From Paulownia fortunei (taxonomy: Eukaryota > Streptophyta > Magnoliopsida > Lamiales > Paulowniaceae): a stretch of 64,000 bases of DNA. The notes under the pieces were generated by a model, which worked only from the letters and a program-made list of their open reading frames with translations, searched no databases and was not told where the DNA came from. This document shows, piece by piece, positions 44,794-55,061 of the stretch (position 1 is its first letter; every line of letters begins with the position of its first letter). The position numbers and the translations under genes are program-made. The stretch covers positions 9,610,001 through 9,674,000 of the forward strand of contig CM033111.1 of NCBI GenBank assembly GCA_019321725.1, in the 5' to 3' direction.

Positions 44794-45906
44794 CTAATCA
44801 TAACAAGGGTTAGAAAGAAAAAGAATTTCCTCTTGTGAAAATTGATTTTCTAGAAATGGTTTAACTCTTTGTCCATTTAATTTGAATATGTTACCATTTC
44901 TAGGATTTTCATTGTCAATTGCCCATAAGGATATACTTTTTTTACAACAAAAGGACCACTCCACCTTGATCTCAATTTCCAGGAAACAAATGCAATCGAG
45001 AATTATAAAGCAAAACCTTTTGACCAACCTCAAATATTTTTCTTGAAATTTTATTATCATGAAAATCTTTGATTCTTACTTTATAAATTTTAGAATTCTC
45101 ATATGCATCATTTCTCAGTTCTTCAAGTTCATTGATTTGCAATTTGCGCAATTTTGAAGCTTCATCAAGGTTGAAGTTAAACATTTTGATTGCCCAATAA
45201 GCTTTATGTTCAAGTTCAACAGGTAAATGACAAGGTTTTCCATAAACTATCCTATAAGGAGACATGCCTAATGATGTTTTGAAAGTAGTTCTATATGCCA
45301 AAGTGTATCGGTAAGTCTAAGAGACCAATCTTTACGGTTTGGGTTAACTGTTTTCTCCAAAATTTATTTTATCTCCCTATTTGCAAGTTCAACTTGTCCA
45401 TTTGTCTGAGGATGATAAGGGGTTGCAACTTTATGTATGATTCCATATTTCTTCATTAAAGTTCCGAAAACTTTGTTACAAAAATGTTTTCCCCCATCTG
45501 ATAATAGATCTAGGAATTCCAAATCGACTTAAAATATTTTCTTTCAAAAATTTTATCACTATTTTGTGATCATTGTTTCGACAAGAAATTGCCTCGATCC
45601 ATTTTAAACATAATCTATGGCACAATAAAGATATAATACCAAAACATAATGGCAAATATGTAAAGAAAACCAAATGATAATGGAAATGGCCCAATAAAAT
45701 CAATAGCCAAGTAAAGAATATCATAGGATAGGGTGTAGGGGCATCATATTTCTCTTTGAAAGGGACCCTAACTTTTGACAATTTTCACAACTTTTGCAGA
45801 AAGTGTAAGTATCTTTGAAAAGAGTTGGCCAATAAAATCCACATTGCAAGATTTTTGCAGTAGTTTTCTTTACAGAAAATGACCACCACATGCTTCTGAA
45901 TGACAA
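44794..45906 (-). pseudogene. E3 integrase
   Basis: Minus-strand pieces in several frames: 45721-45906 with the zinc-binding region (TAKILQCGFYWPTLFKD then CKSCENCQKLG), 45476-45781 with a broken catalytic core, a stretch at 45300-45476 encoding the [12 protein letters not shown] motif with the catalytic Glu, and 44972-45301 with [20 protein letters not shown], then [14 protein letters not shown] and [17 protein letters not shown]. The 44794-45060 frame holds the end with IFKLNGQRVKPFLENQF, typical of the Athila/Tat clade. At least four breaks are present, so no functional integrase can be made. Confidence 0.9.
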
Positions 45907-45922
45907 AATTTGACAATATTAC

Positions 45923-46584
45923 CTATCTCATTGTCAGGCACACATCTTCGAAAGATTTGATCCGGATAATATTTGAATAGGTATGGATCATCCCAATAAA
46001 AATTTTAACCTCAGTCAAAAACTTGTTTTTATCTTGAGAGTTCCAATGTGATGGCATCTTTCCTGTTATAAGAAAATTAACAATGTCAGCAAACCAAGGT
46101 AAAATAGAAACGTTAAATAATTGTTCATCAGGGAAAGTGTCATTAATAGGTGTGGTTTGAAATGAGTCATCACAAACAAGTCTCGACAAATGATCAGCCA
46201 CTACATTCTCTACCCCCTTTTTATCTCGAATAGTAACATTAAATTCCTGGAGTAAGAGAATCCACCTAATCAGTCTTGGTTTAGCATCTTTTTTGACAAA
46301 AGATATTTCAAAGCTGCATGATCACTGAAAACAACAATTGGTGAGCCAACAAGATAAGATCGAAATTTATCCAATGCAAAAACTACAACAAGTAATTCTT
46401 TTTCAGTTGTTGTATAATTCAATTGAGCACCATTTAAAGTTTTACTTGCATAGTAAATAACATATGGTTTTTTATCTTTTCTTTGTCCCAAGACAGCTCC
46501 AACAGCATAATCACTAGCATCACACATTATTTCAAAAGGTAAAGTCCAATCTGGAGGCTGCATGATTGGAGCAGACGTAAGCAT
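45923..46584 (-). pseudogene. E3 RNase H and connection to integrase
   Basis: 46270-46584 encodes a Ty3/gypsy RNase H: PFEIMCDASDYAVGAVLGQR (first catalytic Asp), YYASKTLNGAQLNYTTTEKELLV (catalytic Glu), [20 protein letters not shown] (third acidic residue). A frame break follows; 45923-46201 starts with ADHLSRL, the usual end of the domain, and a linker toward integrase. A frame shift near 46600 separates it from RT. Confidence 0.9.
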
Positions 46585-47705
46585 GCTTTTAAGCTTAACA
46601 AAAGCATTTTCACAGTTTTCAGTCCATTCAAAAATAGTGTCTTTTTTAGAAGATTACACAAAGGTTTAGATATTATACTAAAATCTTTGATAAATCTTCT
46701 ATAAAAACCAGCATGTCCTAAAAATGATCTAATCTCCTTCACAGTCTTTGGTGTTGGCAAATTGGCAATTAACTCAATTTTAGATTTATCAACCTCAATA
46801 CCTTCTGATGATATAATGTGTCCAAGAACAATACCAGTTGTTACCATGAAGTGACATTTCTCCCAATTGAGCACAAGATTCTTTTCTTCACACCTGATCA
46901 AAACCTTTTCTAAATTAGATAAGCAATCATCAAATGAATTATCAAAAATAGAAAAATCATCCATGAAGACTTCAAGAAAACATTCAACCATGTCACTAAA
47001 AATACTAAGCATGCATCGTTGGAATGTAGCTGGTGCATTACATAATCCAAAAGGCATCCTTCGATATGCAAAAGTACCAAAAGGACATGTAAAAGTTGTT
47101 TTCTCTTGATCTTCAAGTGCAATTGCAATTTGGTTATATCCAGAATATCCATCTAAAAAGCAATAAAATTCGTGTCCTGCAACTCTTTCTAAAATTTGAT
47201 CCATGAAAGGTAATGGAAAATGATCTTTTCTAGTGACTGAGTTGAGTTTTCTATAGTCAATGCACATTCGCCAACCAATAACAGTCCTAGTTGGAATTAA
47301 TTCATCATTCTCATTCTTGACTACAGTAACTCCAAATTTCTTAGGTATAACTTGAGTCGGACTTACCCATTTGCTATCAGAAATAGAATAAATGATTCCA
47401 TTATCTAAGAGTTTAATGACTTCATTTCTTACTACTTCTTTCATATTAGGATTTAGCCTTCGTTGCATTTCTCTAGATGGTTTAGCATTTTCCTCTAGAT
47501 AGATGTTATGTGTGCAAATGAAAGGATTAATACCTTTAATATCAGCAATGGTCCATCCTAAAGCATTCTTATGCATTTTCAGAGTTTCGATCAACTTACC
47601 TTCTTGATATGCATCGAGTTTGGAAGAAATTATTACTAGAAAAGTTTCATTCTCACCCAAGAAAGAGTATTTCAAATTAACTGGCAAAGGTTTCAATTCA
47701 ACCAC
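46527..47705 (-). CDS. E3 reverse transcriptase (open frame of 392 codons)
   Basis: The longest well-kept pol domain in the window. Residues about 80-110 give the NPNMKEVVRNEVIKLLDNGI lead-in, 113-121 KWVSPTQVI, 147-153 MCIDYRK, 184-193 LDGYSGYNQI (first catalytic Asp), 218-226 PFGLCNAPA and 247-250 FMDD, the Y-x-D-D equivalent with both catalytic Asp. GIVLGHIISSEGIEVDKSKI and IRSFLGHAGFYRRFIKDF follow as in all Ty3/gypsy RTs. The last 30-40 codons after about residue 355 are out of frame with RNase H, so the frame ends in nonsense residues. F-M-D-D and the sequence around it fit the Athila/Tat clade. It would need suppression of upstream breaks to be made. Confidence 0.92.
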   Translation of the reverse strand: MVELKPLPVNLKYSFLGENETFLVIISSKLDAYQEGKLIETLKMHKNALGWTIADIKGINPFICTHNIYLEENAKPSREMQRRLNPNMKEVVRNEVIKLLDNGIIYSISDSKWVSPTQVIPKKFGVTVVKNENDELIPTRTVIGWRMCIDYRKLNSVTRKDHFPLPFMDQILERVAGHEFYCFLDGYSGYNQIAIALEDQEKTTFTCPFGTFAYRRMPFGLCNAPATFQRCMLSIFSDMVECFLEVFMDDFSIFDNSFDDCLSNLEKVLIRCEEKNLVLNWEKCHFMVTTGIVLGHIISSEGIEVDKSKIELIANLPTPKTVKEIRSFLGHAGFYRRFIKDFSIISKPLCNLLKKTLFLNGLKTVKMLLLSLKACLRLLQSCSLQIGLYLLK

Positions 47706-47734
47706 AGGAACTTTAATACTTGATGGAATAGATT

Positions 47735-48163
47735 TTACTGTTGATGATGAAAGTTCTTCGAACCTTGGCTTCCAAAATATTTTTCTTGTACCTGCAAAAA
47801 TTCAGAGATAGTATTAGTGTGTTCCTTTTTATAAATACTTTCACTTTCAAAACAAGTCTCCAAAGAATCTGAAGAGTTAGTAGTAGTAAAGTATTCATGA
47901 ACAAGTTCTTCAATTGAATCCACTTCATGTACTTCGACATCTTCTGCAGGTTGCATACAAACATTAAACACATTTAGTTCCAAAGTCATATTTCCAAATG
48001 ATAACTTCAAAATACCATTTCTACAATTGATCAAAGCATTTGAAGTTGCAAGAAAAGGACGACCCAAAATGATAGGAATTTGTGTATGTGTTTGTGCAAC
48101 AGGCTCTGTGTCCAAAACAATGAAATCAACTGGAAAGTAAAACTTATCAATTTGTACCAACAC
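47735..48163 (-). pseudogene. E3 protease C-terminal part and linker
   Basis: The frame begins MLVQIDKFYFPVDFIVLDTE and contains IPIILGRPFLATSNALINCR, the conserved flap and I-L-G-R-P-F-L-A-T block of gypsy retropepsins. A linker with an acidic EVHEVDSIEELVHEYF stretch follows toward RT. A small break at 48163-48175 separates it from the gag-protease frame. Confidence 0.85.
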
Positions 48164-48171
48164 ATCTTCTA

Positions 48172-49581
48172 CTATTCCTTTGGAACTTTAATCAAACGGT
48201 CAGCTAATTGGAGTACAACAGAAGTTGTTTTAAGTTCTCCCAAACCTAACTGTTCATAAACTGAGAAAGGTAGAAGATTTACACTAGCACCAAGAAACAA
48301 GCAAGCACGCTCTATTCTAGTGTTTCCTATGATACATGAAATGGTTGGACAACCTGGATCTTTGTACTTGGGTAGAGTGAATTGTTGAATGATTGAACTA
48401 ACACTTTCAGTTAAAAATGCCTTCTTTTGTACATGATGTTTTCTTTTGATTGTACACAAATCTTTCAAAAATTTGGCATAAGGTGGAACTTGCTTGATTG
48501 CATCCAATAATGGAATATTAATCTTGACTTGTTTAAAAATTTCAAAAATTTCAGCATTTGAGTTCAATTTCTGAGTTGCTTGCAATCTTTGAGGAAAGGG
48601 TGCTGGAGGTAAATATTTTTCTTTTTCTTCATTTTCACGCTTACCTTCTTCAAACTTACCTTTATCGTCAAGACTATTTCCATTTTTCATTTCTGGAGGT
48701 GGATTAGAAACTTTCTCCTTGGGATGAATAGTCTTGTCAACAACTTTTCCATTCCGAAGAGTTGTAACTGAATTAGCCTCCTTGACTGCATTTTCACCTG
48801 AAGAAGAAACATGACACTGAGTAGAAGGATTAGGTTGAGGTTGAGCAGGAAATTTACCTTTTTCATGAGTACACAAAGAAGTTGTCAGTGTTGAAAGTGT
48901 GCTTCTGATCTCATTGATAACTTGTAAAGTCTGATTATTGATATTTGTTTGTTCATGCATAAATGCTTGCAAAGTCTCCTCAATGGATTTTGTATGTGGA
49001 GGTGGATAAGAATGAAAGTTTTGTGGTTTTTGTGAATGCGGTGGTTGGGCACGGTTATCATCTCGCCAACTAAAATTGGGATGATTTCTCCATTGTGGAT
49101 TGTAAGTTTCAGAATATGGAGAATGGAAAGGCTTTTTGAATGTGTTCATAAAATTTGCTTGTACTGGAAGGTTTGGACATTCATTGGTGGAGTGCCCCAA
49201 AAGTTCACAATTGCTACAAACTTCTTCCTCTTGCACAGATTTGATTTCCTTTACTTTCTTAAGTTCCATGGCTTCAACTTTTCTTGTTAAACTAGCAAGT
49301 TTAGCATTTAGATCATCTTCTTGACTAAGGTAATATTTTCCTTTATTACTATTAGCAAGATTAGATCTAATAGAACCTTCGGAAGAATTAACACTATGCC
49401 ATGATTGAGAGTTTTCTGCCAAATGATCTAGGTATTCTAGGGCTTCATCAGGTTCCTTATCAAGAAACTCACCATTACACATTGTTTCAACAAATTGTTT
49501 TGTTTCAGGAGTTAAACCTTCATAAAAGAAACTAATTAAGCGCCATTTTTCAAAACCATGATGTGGGCATGAATTCAACAA
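48172..49581 (-). CDS. E3 gag C-terminal half with zinc knuckle and protease N-terminus (469-codon frame)
   Basis: In order: a capsid C-terminal part with ISFFYEGLTPETKQFVETMC (residues 17-36) and EPDEALEYLDHLA; a CCHC zinc knuckle, residues 122-135 (C-x2-C-x4-H-x4-C); a long Gln/Asn/Pro-rich linker with NHPNFSWRDDN; a basic and acidic region; then the protease start with CPTISCIIGN near residue 410. The active site reads CLFLGASVNLLPF, where family members, and the E4 copy, have L-D-L-G-A/V-S, so the catalytic Asp is lost through small changes at 48290-48300. The frame stops after KVPKE, before the rest of the protease. The upstream part of gag is in another frame. Confidence 0.9.
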   Translation of the reverse strand: MLNSCPHHGFEKWRLISFFYEGLTPETKQFVETMCNGEFLDKEPDEALEYLDHLAENSQSWHSVNSSEGSIRSNLANSNKGKYYLSQEDDLNAKLASLTRKVEAMELKKVKEIKSVQEEEVCSNCELLGHSTNECPNLPVQANFMNTFKKPFHSPYSETYNPQWRNHPNFSWRDDNRAQPPHSQKPQNFHSYPPPHTKSIEETLQAFMHEQTNINNQTLQVINEIRSTLSTLTTSLCTHEKGKFPAQPQPNPSTQCHVSSSGENAVKEANSVTTLRNGKVVDKTIHPKEKVSNPPPEMKNGNSLDDKGKFEEGKRENEEKEKYLPPAPFPQRLQATQKLNSNAEIFEIFKQVKINIPLLDAIKQVPPYAKFLKDLCTIKRKHHVQKKAFLTESVSSIIQQFTLPKYKDPGCPTISCIIGNTRIERACLFLGASVNLLPFSVYEQLGLGELKTTSVVLQLADRLIKVPKE

Positions 49582-50062
49582 ATTTTAAATCTTTCCCAAC
49601 ATTGAAAGAAAACTTCATTCGAATTTTGAGAAAAATTTTGAATTTGTCTTTTCAAAGCATTAGTTTTATGAGTTGGAAAGAATTTTTTCAAGAATTCAGC
49701 TTGCATTTCTTGCCAAGTACCAATTGACCTAGGTTTTAAAGAATTAAGCCAATTTTTTGCTTTATCTTTTAAAGAGAAAGGAAATAATTTGAGCTTAACA
49801 ATCTCATTTGTGCAAGTTTGATCATCAAAAGTGGCACATACTTTATCAAATTCTTTTAAATGCAAGTAAGGACTTTCAGAGTCTAAACCATGGAAATTAG
49901 GAAGAAAGTAAGGATCATACCTGACTTGAATCGAAAATTATTTGCATTTAGAGGAAAAATGAAACAAGAAGGAGAAGAATTTCGAGGAGGTTGCAAGTAA
50001 TAACGCATGGTACGCACCTGTTGATTCTCATTTTCATCCTGGACACTTTCATTTTCAGCCAT
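49575..50062 (-). pseudogene. E3 gag N-terminal half
   Basis: The probable start is the ATG at 50062 (MAENESVQDENENQQVRTMR). The reading frame runs to about 49925 (NANNF), is broken there, and continues at 49575-49865 with LHLKEFDKVCATFDDQ and then LKDKAKNWLNSLKP, GTWQEMQAEFLKKFFPTHK and FSQNSNEVFFQCWERF, the retrotransposon gag core. A stop then separates it from the 469-codon frame. Gag forms the virus-like particle. Two breaks make it non-functional here. Confidence 0.88.
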
Positions 50063-50238
50063 GGTGGAAATGTGTGGAGATGATTCAAACAAATTTCCAA
50101 ACAAAGTTTCGGAATTATTTCTTACTAAACGTCGAGAATTATGACTACGATACCATATAACCATATATCCATAAAGAAAATAAACAAACTATATTTACAA
50201 AGGAAAAATATTAACAAACCTGAATACTTACCTTGCCT

Positions 50239-50256
50239 TCCCCGGCAACGGCGCCA
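50239..50256 (-). other. E3 primer binding site (tRNA-Asp type)
   Basis: The minus strand reads TGGCGCCGTTGCCGGGGA, separated from the LTR end (50263) by AGTTTT. This sequence is the usual Asp-tRNA-type primer site of Athila/Tat elements and looks unmutated. Confidence 0.88.
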
Positions 50257-50262
50257 AAAACT

Positions 50263-51874
50263 TGCTACAACTTTAAGGTTGCAAACCCAAGTGCAGGTTG
50301 TAGTAAGTAATAAATTTCTCGTGAGTCCGAGGTCGATCCACAGGGAAGTTATTTGAAGAATTCAAGTTTATATTTATAAAAAGATGGAGTTTATGTGAAT
50401 CAAAAATATATGAACAATTAATGTATGATGTAGTTAAAGAAAAAACCGAAGTAATAAAAGTACTGAGGATTAGGGATCCACTCTTGAGTTTTGGATAGAT
50501 AAATGGTTATTTATTCTTTTTACCTCTATTAATTGCCACAATTGGAATCCATACATAATGAAGGTTCCAATGGGAAGATATTATCAAGTAACTCATGCAA
50601 TAAGGTAATCATGATATTGTCTTACTATTGCAAATTATCTCTCAACGCCAACACTTATTTATGGGATCAAGCATTTATATACTCTTTCGTCAACAACAAA
50701 TCAAGGTTTCACATTAGCAGTTGGTGGGGTAAAACCGTACAATAAGCTAAATGAACCCAAGTATTTGTTGTGCCATTGGAGATACATAAATCAAGAATCA
50801 CCACAAAAATAAGTAGGGTTTAGATCAAAAAATAATAATAATACAACATACTTAAATAATTTCTACCCTTATAACCATTTATCTTCCTCCATCAAGAGAT
50901 TCACCCTTTTTCCTCAGCAAAATAAAATTTAGAAAGACATAATAAAAGTAACAAAGACTAAAAATATAAGAGAAACTAGAGAATGCATTTTTATTACTAC
51001 TAGAAAACTTACAATACTAGAAAACATACAAACTAGATAACTTAGCCTAAAGAAACCCTCTACTCCCCTCCTCTTACAAGCTGAATACATGGCCTATTTA
51101 TAGTACTTGGAGTAAGCTAGAGGCCAAACAAATAATGGAGGGGTTAATCAAGTGGTATGCTAGTTGCCAAGAGTTGGTAAGTTGTTACACAAATTTCTCA
51201 ACCACTGAATTGAATTATATTTTTTGGTCAGATACAGCCAGAGTTTGAAGATACGTAAAGAATAAAAATTGTAGATCTTTCAACGCTGATATATTTTCAT
51301 ATATCTTTTGTCAAATTTGGCAATCGGATGAAGGAGATATGGTCAAATTACCGAGTCATGTCCAAGAGCCGCCCTGTAACATCAGCAGCAACTTGCAGCC
51401 TATGGTTTTACCATTTCAACACATTTTCACACCATCTTATCTTCAGCAAACTTGTTTATTTACCTCTTGGGTATAACATATCCGAATTTCAGACCAAAAT
51501 AAATTTGGGCTCAAGATATATAACCGAATTGGTAAAATAAGTCAATACTGGGCTGAACTCTGATTTGAATTTTGGTGATCCATTTTGTGTAATTACTTGG
51601 ATGAATTTTCTGCTATCATCAAGACTGAATTGGCTGAGCCTCCAACATAAAAGTTGTACCTCTATCTCTTGGCTTTCAAATGAAACAAACTTCAGGTCCA
51701 TAGAGCTTTTGATCATGAAGTTATGCTCAAATTACAAAAACTGCACAAGTCTAGAAACATGCTTCCATTTATTCCCTAACACAAAATATTAATAAAATAA
51801 GAATATTAACAAGAATAAAGCAAGAAAAGTATAAAGGATTTGATATAAAAATATGTCAAAATATGCACTTATCA
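50263..51874 (-). repeat. E3 5' LTR
   Basis: 1612 bp. On the minus strand it starts TGATAAGTGCATATTTTGAC and ends GTTGTAGCA. It matches 39418-41021 with only scattered substitutions and a few short indels. Confidence 0.93.
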
Positions 51875-52143
51875 GCTCTCATTGAACATTCAGTCTTGAA
51901 CTCTACCGCATGTACTTGTTTACTCTGTTTCTTTGGTTGTTGGAACATATGTTGGCTATTGGGTGAGTTTAAGTGCAGTATTACTTGATGAAACAAAATG
52001 TCTATTTCAAGGGAGTCTATTTAACTGAATGTTGAAATAGAATGAGATTTTCAGGGGAGTGTGATTCTATAGTATTTGTTTGAATGTCACTACACAGATA
52101 AGGTAAACCTAAGGTTTTGACCAAAAATGTCAAAGGGAGAGAT
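51875..52143 (+). other. E1 3' internal region with polypurine tract
   Basis: Continues the E1 sequence interrupted at 39417; its first five bases are the right GCTCT duplication of E3. No coding sequence. It ends with GTCAAAGGGAGAGAT, a purine tract directly before TTGTTAAG of the right LTR, as in Sirevirus and other Ty1/copia elements. Confidence 0.7.
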
Positions 52144-52630
52144 TGTTAAGTATCTAGAGATACTATTTTAATTGATCGGCAATTTATGGTAAAAAATATC
52201 TTAGGAAGTTTGTTATGGAAATAAATGCAGATTTGGAAGATAAGTTTGTTAAGGAAATAAATTCTCTTGATTCATTTATTTTGAAATGAACTTATCTTTT
52301 TTCTTGATAAAAGTGAATCCTTGCAGATTTGGAAGATAAGTGAAGAGCCTAAAGATTTGAGAATTCATATCTTAAAGATCTTATTATTAGGAAAGAATCA
52401 TATCTAGCAATATTTTGTTTAATCAAGAAAAGATTTGATAGGTTTTTTCTTATATATGCTAGTTGTTTGAGGCATTTGTTTGACACGGTTTTTAGAGGGA
52501 AAATTCAGACTTGTGATTATTTACTCCTAGGTAGAAAAATGTGAGTTTAAAATATATAGTCATCCAAGAAGATTTGGTCCACGTTACACACATTATTGCA
52601 ACATTTGCATTCAACATCATTCGAGTTGAA
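52144..52630 (+). repeat. E1 right LTR
   Basis: Starts TGTTAAGTATCTAGAGATAC. It has an internal near-duplication around GCAGATTTGGAAGATAAG (52228 and 52325) and a TTATATATGC box near 52451. The end is not certain because the left LTR is truncated and no target duplication is visible; sequence after about 52635 belongs to the F-box unit linker. Confidence 0.65.
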
Positions 52631-52634
52631 GGAG

Positions 52635-53113
52635 GTGAAGTCTTATGGGGAGATGTATTGACTTATTTTCAAATAAGTTAAACCCAAATAGAATATAATG
52701 TGCTTAAATACGAATATGAGCTATAATTAGTAGAGTCTTATTGATATACAATTCTTGGAAAAACAACCCTCTAGGAGATTGGATATTTCAATCTGATAAG
52801 GAAAAAAAGATTTGTTACACAAGGTAACTGTCTTATTCTCCTCATATAAATAAGTCTTCTCCTCCATAGAATGAGTTATGTATTTTTTACTTCAAACTTA
52901 TTTGAATTGCTTTGGTATTTGAATATTCCCACTTGAGCGTTGGAGGGATTACATTGGGGAAAACCAACGTCCTCCTAATGTTTTATTATTTTGTGGATAG
53001 AAGATTATAGGTAAAACCATTGATTTACGGTATAAACATATGGGAAAAGGTAAATTTATTTTATATTAAATTTTATGCCTATCAAATTGGGTGGAAATGA
53101 TTAAGTTGAGATG
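52635..53113 (+). repeat. Region A, copy of F-box unit III
   Basis: Matches 32540-33010, including the TATAAATAAG box (52848) and the GGAGGG...TCCTCC hairpin (about 52945-52980, imperfect). It jumps at 53114 from the GATGTGAGAAAGA segment straight into a 54 bp array, so the F-box part of this unit was deleted. Confidence 0.65.
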
Positions 53114-53510
53114 TGAGAAAGAGGCTTAGGAGCCGACTTCTAATACTATAGGCGAATGCCTTAAACTAATAGAGGCTCAAGAATCCGACCTCTAATAATA
53201 AAAGATGAATGCCTTAACCAAATCAGAAGCTTGAAAATCTGATCTCCAATAATTAAATGTGAATGCCATAAATAAATTAGGAGCTCAAGAATCCAACCTT
53301 CATCAATTAAAGTTGAATGCCTTAAATAAATTAAGAGCTCAATAATTCGACTTCCGACAACTAAAGATGAATGCCTTAAGTGAATTACAAACTTGAAAAT
53401 CTGACCTGCTAAAGCTCTAAATGAATTAAGAGCTTGGAAATTTGACCTCCAGCAACTAAAGGTGAATGCCTTAAGAACTAGGAGCTCGAGAATCTCGATA
53501 AAGGGTTAGG
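53114..53510 (+). repeat. 54 bp minisatellite, array 2
   Basis: About seven imperfect units with the same core as array 1 (GGAGCTCAAGAATCC and GAATGCCTTAAATAAATTA). Confidence 0.8.
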
Positions 53511-54486
53511 AAGTTGATCCCCAATTAGATTAATCTAACTTAGAGATAATGTGCTTGGTTGTTTATATTTATCTAGAGGGGATGCTGTGAGCTAAGATGG
53601 ATTTGGGATCTATCCCCAACTACTTGATGTATTCCAAATCTGGATAGGCAAATCTATATTTTGTCTAGTTTGCAAGTTGAAAAAGTACTAAAAGGAGAAA
53701 GAGAGAAAAAAGAAATATAATTGAGCTCATTGGACGATGAGGTCATATAGTTGGCTCAATCGTCGATGAAAAATGGACGAAGCTCTTTGATTACCTCAAA
53801 GCTCATTGGTTGCTAGTTGGGATCCTTTGCTGGCCTTATTGATGAGTTCATTGCTTATTAATTAACCATCCGATGCTGAGAACATCGGACGAGGTAGACC
53901 ACAGTTTGGCCCTGAGAAAAAAAGACTCCACTCTTATAGATCATGAAGTGAACTACAATAGTGGGAGATGGGACTAGATGATGTCTCATAAATTAGCCCT
54001 ACTAATGAGTAAACCTAGATAGAATATTATGGGTTGAAATATGAATATGTGCTATTTTAGAGTTATAATTAGTAGAGTCCTATAAATATACTGTTTTTGG
54101 AAAAGCAATTGAATATTTTAATGTGATAATGAAAAGAAGATTTGTGACACAAGATTACTTTAATTTATAACTTGAGCACTGTATGGGCTATGTTGGGGAA
54201 CACAATATCCCTCTTAATGCTTTATTATTTTGCAGATTGATGATTATAGGTAAAACCATTGATTCATGATATAAGCACATGATAAATGATAAATTTATTT
54301 GATGCTAAATTTTAGGCACATCAAATTGGCGTTATATGTGGAAATGGTAAAGTTTAGATGTGAAAAAGATTGACAACTTTCTTGTGTTTTATTCATGATT
54401 CTTATTTGTTCCTCCAACTCAAAATTCTTTGTTAAGTCGCCCCATCTCACCTTTTTAACTTTTTCATCACAAAACCTAGATCTCAA
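53511..54486 (+). repeat. Linker and region A, upstream of F-box unit IV
   Basis: Copy of 32040-33097 with the same order of landmarks (AATCTATATTTTGTC at 53651, GATGAAAAATGGAC at 53764, CATCGGACGAGGTAGACCA near 53883). The hairpin near 54190 is degenerate here. No gene in this stretch. Confidence 0.7.
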
Positions 54487-54790
54487 ATGGAGGGAAAGAA
54501 CTAATAGTTAAAAAAGAATCAAGAAGAAGAAGAAGAAATATATGACCTTGATAAGCTTAACGGTTTACCTAACAATATTTTGGCTCATATGCCTCTTTTC
54601 TTGACACAAAAACCACCATTAGATCATCAGTTCTGTCCAAGTGTTGCAGACTTTTGTGGACTTTATTACCATGTCTTTATCTCTAGTTGTCTAAATTTCT
54701 CAGTGAAAGTCTTGATTCAGATGATTGCCATGCTTTTTCCAAGACAAGAATTATAGTGTTGTTTCCTTTAAGTCATATGTCAACCATGTT
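54487..54790 (+). pseudogene. F-box protein remnant, unit IV
   Basis: Starts ATGGAGGGAAAGAAC at 54487, then two stops. Further on it reads DLDKLNGLPNNILAHMPLFL and TQK. One base is lost, and in the shifted frame RSSVLSKCCRLLWTLLPCLY follows. This keeps more of the F-box consensus (G-L-P-N-N-I-L, S-S-V-L-S-K, L-W-T) than unit I. It is the N-terminal F-box of a plant F-box/LRR (FBD)-type gene. The start codon, frame and L-S-x-R-W positions show it is dead. About 300 bases of intron-like sequence follow before the next fragment. Confidence 0.78.
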
Positions 54791-55061
54791 TTTACAATCC
54801 TCTTAGTGCACAATAGCTGCACATATTTGTTTTCTTGGTAGTTAGAAGATAAATATGCACCTATCAATAAGATATGCATCTTTTTGGAAGGATGAGATGT
54901 TAGTTTTCTTAATGAGATTTGACGGAATATATATTTTAACGACCAAATAAATCATAAAATATAATTTTTCTCGCTTGACTTGATTCTTAATAAATATTAT
55001 CTTATCTTTGTCATAATTAAGAAAAAAGAGAGATTAAATCTGATGGTAATGTAATCCTTTT

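Larger units (their letters stand above)
39418..51874 (-). mobile_element. E3: 12.5 kb Athila/Tat-like Ty3/gypsy element carrying a captured LOG gene
   Basis: Bounded by long direct repeats with TG...CA ends and a perfect GCTCT target duplication. Read on the minus strand: 5' LTR (51874-50263), tRNA-Asp-type primer site, gag, protease, RT, RNase H, integrase, an extra Cys-rich ORF, LOG, a purine-rich block, a polypurine tract and the 3' LTR (41395-39418). This pol order is Ty3/gypsy. The Asp-tRNA site, size and the 3' purine block point to the Athila/Tat clade. The LTRs are nearly identical by eye (about 1-2 differences per 100 bases in stretches compared), so insertion is fairly recent, but gag, protease, RNase H and integrase are all broken. 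Confidence 0.95.
33151..52630 (+). mobile_element. E1: Sirevirus-like Ty1/copia element, pol deleted, with two nested gypsy insertions
   Basis: Left LTR start TGTTAAGTATTTAGAGATAC at 33151 matches TGTTAAGTATCTAGAGATAC at 52144, which follows a purine tract (AAAGGGAGAGAT). Between them, once E2 (33208-37808) and E3 (39418-51874) are set aside, lie a gag fragment (37809-37955), an envelope-like ORF region (37956-39412) and the pre-LTR region (51875-52143). Protease, integrase and RT are absent. Ty1/copia gag with a downstream envelope-like ORF is the Sirevirus layout. The right end is uncertain, between about 52600 and 52640. The flanks do not match: left is F-box unit II, right is region A/linker, with no target duplication found. 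Confidence 0.7.

Noticed and set aside
44534..44794. 86-codon minus-strand frame with a hydrophobic Phe/Leu start
   Set aside because: The hydrophobic part is translated from T-rich leader sequence; only its last 20 codons coincide with the start of the extra ORF.
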